From assembly GCA_000444245.1 (NCBI GenBank), contig ATSW01005840.1:1-28522 (forward strand): DNA of 28,522 bases, read 5' to 3'. Under the pieces are notes generated by a model. The model searched no databases. It saw only the letters and a program-made list of their open reading frames with translations, and was not told where the DNA came from. Every line of letters begins with the position of its first letter. The stretch's first letter is position 1. Positions 25,359-28,522 of this stretch are shown here, in pieces. This stretch comes from Botryllus schlosseri (taxonomy: Eukaryota > Chordata > Ascidiacea > Stolidobranchia > Styelidae). The position numbers and the translations under genes were made by a program.

Positions 25359-27118
25359 ACGGATACTAATTACAGCGTTAATAAGCCTAAATCGAGTTCA
25401 TTAAAATTGTAGTTGAGGAGTTACAGGTACAAGTACAAATCCTGATCGTGTCACATATTGCGACCGAAATTAGTTGCCCGGAGGTGTATTCGTTCCGTAT
25501 GTTTATGCCAGAAAGGCGCACAAATCGGCAACGGAATGTTCGTGTTTAGCCGCTCGTAATATACCAAATTTTCTCCAAATTGACAGAAACTTTCCTCGCA
25601 ATCGGTCACGATTTTCTAATCGTTGATAAGGCCAAGCCGAAGAGCAGTGAAAACCAGATCCTGTTATACGGAGACGGGCGGGGAAAATAGCGATTTCAAT
25701 TTTGTAGAGAAAGAAGCGGAAAATCGCACTGAGATGAAATTATGAATACGCGCAAAGCGTGTATCCTTTACGGGATAGTAGTCTGCAAGCGTAGTCCTAG
25801 CAGTAATAACATAAATATACTCCGTGATGCCCCATAATAAACAGCTGCCCGAGGCAAAACTAAACATTCCAAATAATGCTGCCCCTCAACAAGCAATATA
25901 TTACCCCATAGATGGGGAATATTTAGAACAAAATAGTCAGCGAAGTCCCCAGCATCTTCGTGGCGTGAACTAAGGAATATTATGATGCCATATAACCAGC
26001 AGTTCATATGGATACCATGATCAGACGCAGAGCACCATAATGCATTTGCTCTCACCAGTGATCGAAACATGTTTCTACGACGGAAACGACCAATTCCTGA
26101 ATGCATTACCACCTAGGACAACTCGATTACCACTCTTTCAGTGAAAAACGACGGGCGGTCTCGCGTCGGATAACTGTCACTATGTCGCACCCTACATCTA
26201 TTCTAAACTCTATGTCATATATTTGCCTCCTAGCTGACAAACCCACATTCTCTGTAGGTAGATTGTGCCATGTACTGTACAGTACAGTGTACAATTACAT
26301 GTCATCTCATCAGATCTAAAAACTTGTCAACAGAATTCATCTCTTGATTTGAACCGCACACGACTCTTCACTGGGGTGAACGTAATCCTCCGACTTTACA
26401 GCATAACATTCTTAATGGTTCGCTAAGTTGATTCAAATAAATAACCTACACTTTGATCCTATCTACCAATCGGCAAGCTCCACACTTTACAGTCCACCAA
26501 CCAATCGATTTCCTTCACCTTTGAATATGCGTTGTTTATCCACTACTACACAGTACATAATACAATCCTACCACCCTTCTACGCTATGGTTCCAAATTGT
26601 AGTTAGAAGCCAGAAGCTTCAGCTGCTTCATTAGCTTGGTTTAACAGACCCGAGGCCGACAAGTCTTATCATCTGTCTTACTCCGCCGATAGCGCTTCAA
26701 GACTGCTGTTCTATGTTAAGAACTGTTTGCAGCGAAATCTGTCATCTAAACGCATTACGTCACGGCGAAACGAATCTGAGGAATTTGTCTCGGAAGAGAA
26801 AGAATGGCACTGTATCGTGCTATCAACCAGTTGTAAATATGCGCCATATAGATCGCGGAATTGTGCTGTCCCAACGCATAAATGCTTGTAAACATGACAT
26901 CATCAGTACGATTCAATGTGCCATTCAGAGCGGGTTATTATGATAAAACTATAAATAGTTATTATAATATTTCTACGCAATATCGAACCTCACGCGTGAA
27001 TGAATAACAAATGTTATCAACAACTTTTAATAATACCGATCTTGAAACATTATTACCTAATAATAGTATCGAGACGTCGAAGTACACAATACTTTACATG
27101 AGGAAAAATTTCAATCAC
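25359..27118. other. Intergenic or upstream intron DNA, nothing recognised
   Basis: Open frames such as 25768-26112 (-), 26428-26634 (+) and 26713-26943 (+) have no familiar domain. A palindromic TGTACTGTACAGTACA lies near 26272-26287. No inverted-repeat element was delimited. Confidence 0.4.
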
Positions 27119-27126
27119 GTATAGTA

Positions 27127-27501
27127 TAGGCTTACCATATTTTAGAAATCTAAAAAGAGTACACTTTTTCAGAAATTTGAGACTTGCAAAACTGGAGTAG
27201 AATTCAAACTGAAAATACCGTTTTTTTCTCCGCAATGCTAGGTGGATGACTAAAAAAAAAAAAGGTCATCTATCCGCTCGGAGCTCAATATAGCGTTTTT
27301 CGCTCCGAAATATCCTCCGGAGCGTCACTTCTGTGCTAATTTACGGCATGTCACTCGCAATTTGCTCTAAATCTGACCTAAATTTTCAAAAAAGAGGACA
27401 AAATCTCAAAAAAGAGGACAAAAGGGCGTCCTCCGAGGACACTTTCAAAAAAGTAAAAAAAGAGGACAAATCCTCTTAAAAGAGGACGTATGGTAAGCCT
27501 A
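27127..27501. mobile_element. Non-autonomous hAT element, 375 bp
   Basis: Terminal inverted repeats TAGGCTTACCATA (13 bp, perfect) are flanked by the exact duplication GTATAGTA at 27119-27126 and 27502-27509. The right half holds at least four AAAGAGGAC units plus inverse GTCCTC copies, a sub-terminal repeat pattern. It is too short for a transposase and so depends on another copy for movement. Confidence 0.94.
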
Positions 27502-27509
27502 GTATAGTA

Positions 27510-28030
27510 GCGTCACTTGGGAAAACCAAATATTAGAATTGGAGGAAGATCCCTTCCCCCGAATCGCTGGCCGCGCCAGTAGTCACCCGTATGCCTAGCG
27601 AATCTGTCATTAAGTGTATTGAAATCTATAGACGTGGTTGATAATACTTCAAGTTGTCCGGGATTTATCAATTCGTATCTAACGCGGAGATAGATCCCCC
27701 AATAACGGAAAATACCAATTAATTTAAATATTCCGTAATATCTATCTTGTGTGGAGCTTATTCAATATTCAATGGGGGTACGGACATCAATGAGGAATTA
27801 CATATCTTCGTCACACGATATATAACATGGTATGGTGTGTCGGATGTACGTCCTTACAACATGGCCGTGATCATTCATGTCTTCCACACCCAAGGGAATT
27901 AAAAATAAATGCATCAATGCGTGTCTTGCATGCGTGACTATAATATAAGTGGGTTGGTACGTAGGTATTAGTACAAAATAGGTTTAGGTAAGAAACCAAA
28001 CCAAGCGTAACAATGCAAGGCACTTGTGTG
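27510..28030. other. Nothing recognised
   Basis: AT-rich sequence with one 63-codon minus-strand frame (27871-28062) lacking any motif. Confidence 0.45.
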
Positions 28031-28235
28031 AAGTATAAAATAGTTTGGTGGTATGTTTTCATCCCTTATGAGTGAAATTGTCGTGACAACCCCTACTGTA
28101 TCACGGTGACAGAATACATAGCCCTATACTTTCGAAAATTGCACCGATCTGTAGTGGCATTGGCCATTTGGCGTTGATCGCAAAAAGCACAAGATCGCAG
28201 ATCAAATCAACTTTCTGAAACTATATTAATAATAA
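28031..28235. repeat. Dispersed repeat, copy C
   Basis: TTATGAGTGAAA, ACTTTCGAAAATTGCACC, TGTAGTGGCATTGGCCATTT and AAGATCGCAGATC follow the same order as copy A (1940-2056) and partly copy B (12306-12380). Ends not delimited. Confidence 0.5.
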
Positions 28236-28522
28236 TCGAAATAATCGTGAGATAATATATTTTCATCCGTTAAATACACACACACAATGTACAATGCGAT
28301 GCAATGAACATACAGGAGGCTGCTGAAACGACTAGTTACGGTCTCTTAATCTGGCATCGCACCTCGGCCTATTCGGCTCTTTCTCTTTTAGATGCTCTTT
28401 CTTGTTCTTTCCATTCGCTTCTTTGATTACCCCCTTCATCGGGTCTTATTCTCTGTTTTTTTTTTCTGTCGCTGCAAGAACGAGCGACACAAGGGAGAAG
28501 GAGCTCAGATAAACTTCATACG
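28236..28522. other. Window end: short ACAC run and pyrimidine-rich tract
   Basis: A (AC)n run near 28277 and a CT-rich tract at about 28375-28475 precede the window edge. No exon could be supported. Confidence 0.4.

Noticed and set aside
25768-26112. 114-codon minus-strand frame that might be an upstream exon
   Set aside because: No motor, IQ, SH3, PH or FERM pattern and no clear flanking splice sites.

Overview
The window looks like nuclear DNA of an invertebrate animal. It is AT-rich and intron-dense, and short coding exons with GT/AG boundaries are scattered over 20 kb. Many non-autonomous hAT-superfamily DNA transposons are present, each identified by its terminal inverted repeats and an exact 8-bp target duplication. 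No bacterial-style gene, rRNA, convincing tRNA or CRISPR array is visible. The phylum cannot be fixed from the sequence. A marine deuterostome such as a tunicate is only a guess from the repeat flavour.

One gene accounts for all the coding sequence I can support. It lies on the minus strand from about 21.5 kb down to 1.28 kb, in 12 exons plus one tentative micro-exon. All exons join in compatible phase. They encode a long disordered segment (292 residues from a well-placed ATG at 21415), then a MyTH4 domain carrying an 88-residue single-exon insertion, then a complete FERM domain (F1-F2-F3), a stop at 1283-1285 and an AATAAA signal at 1158-1163. MyTH4-FERM tandems are the cargo-binding tails of class VII, X, XV and XXII myosins and occur in PLEKHH/MAX-1 proteins. 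No motor, IQ, SH3 or PH exon is seen upstream in the remaining 7 kb. Either the window holds only the 3' part of a larger gene, or this is a motor-less MyTH4-FERM protein of about 858 residues. The sequence cannot decide between them.

Layout: 1-1150, nothing recognised; 1283-21508, the MyTH4-FERM gene, with introns holding three delimited hAT elements (2057-2608, 9451-10225, 11682-12192), remnants of others, copies of a dispersed repeat rich in short TACTTGTACTT-like runs, and a 41-bp-arm inverted repeat at 16135-16254; 21509-28522, no supported gene, but two further delimited hAT elements (24350-25350, 27127-27501), a dispersed-repeat copy near 28.1 kb and simple-sequence patches. All calls come from manual reading: domain names rest on residue-pattern recognition and not on a database search.
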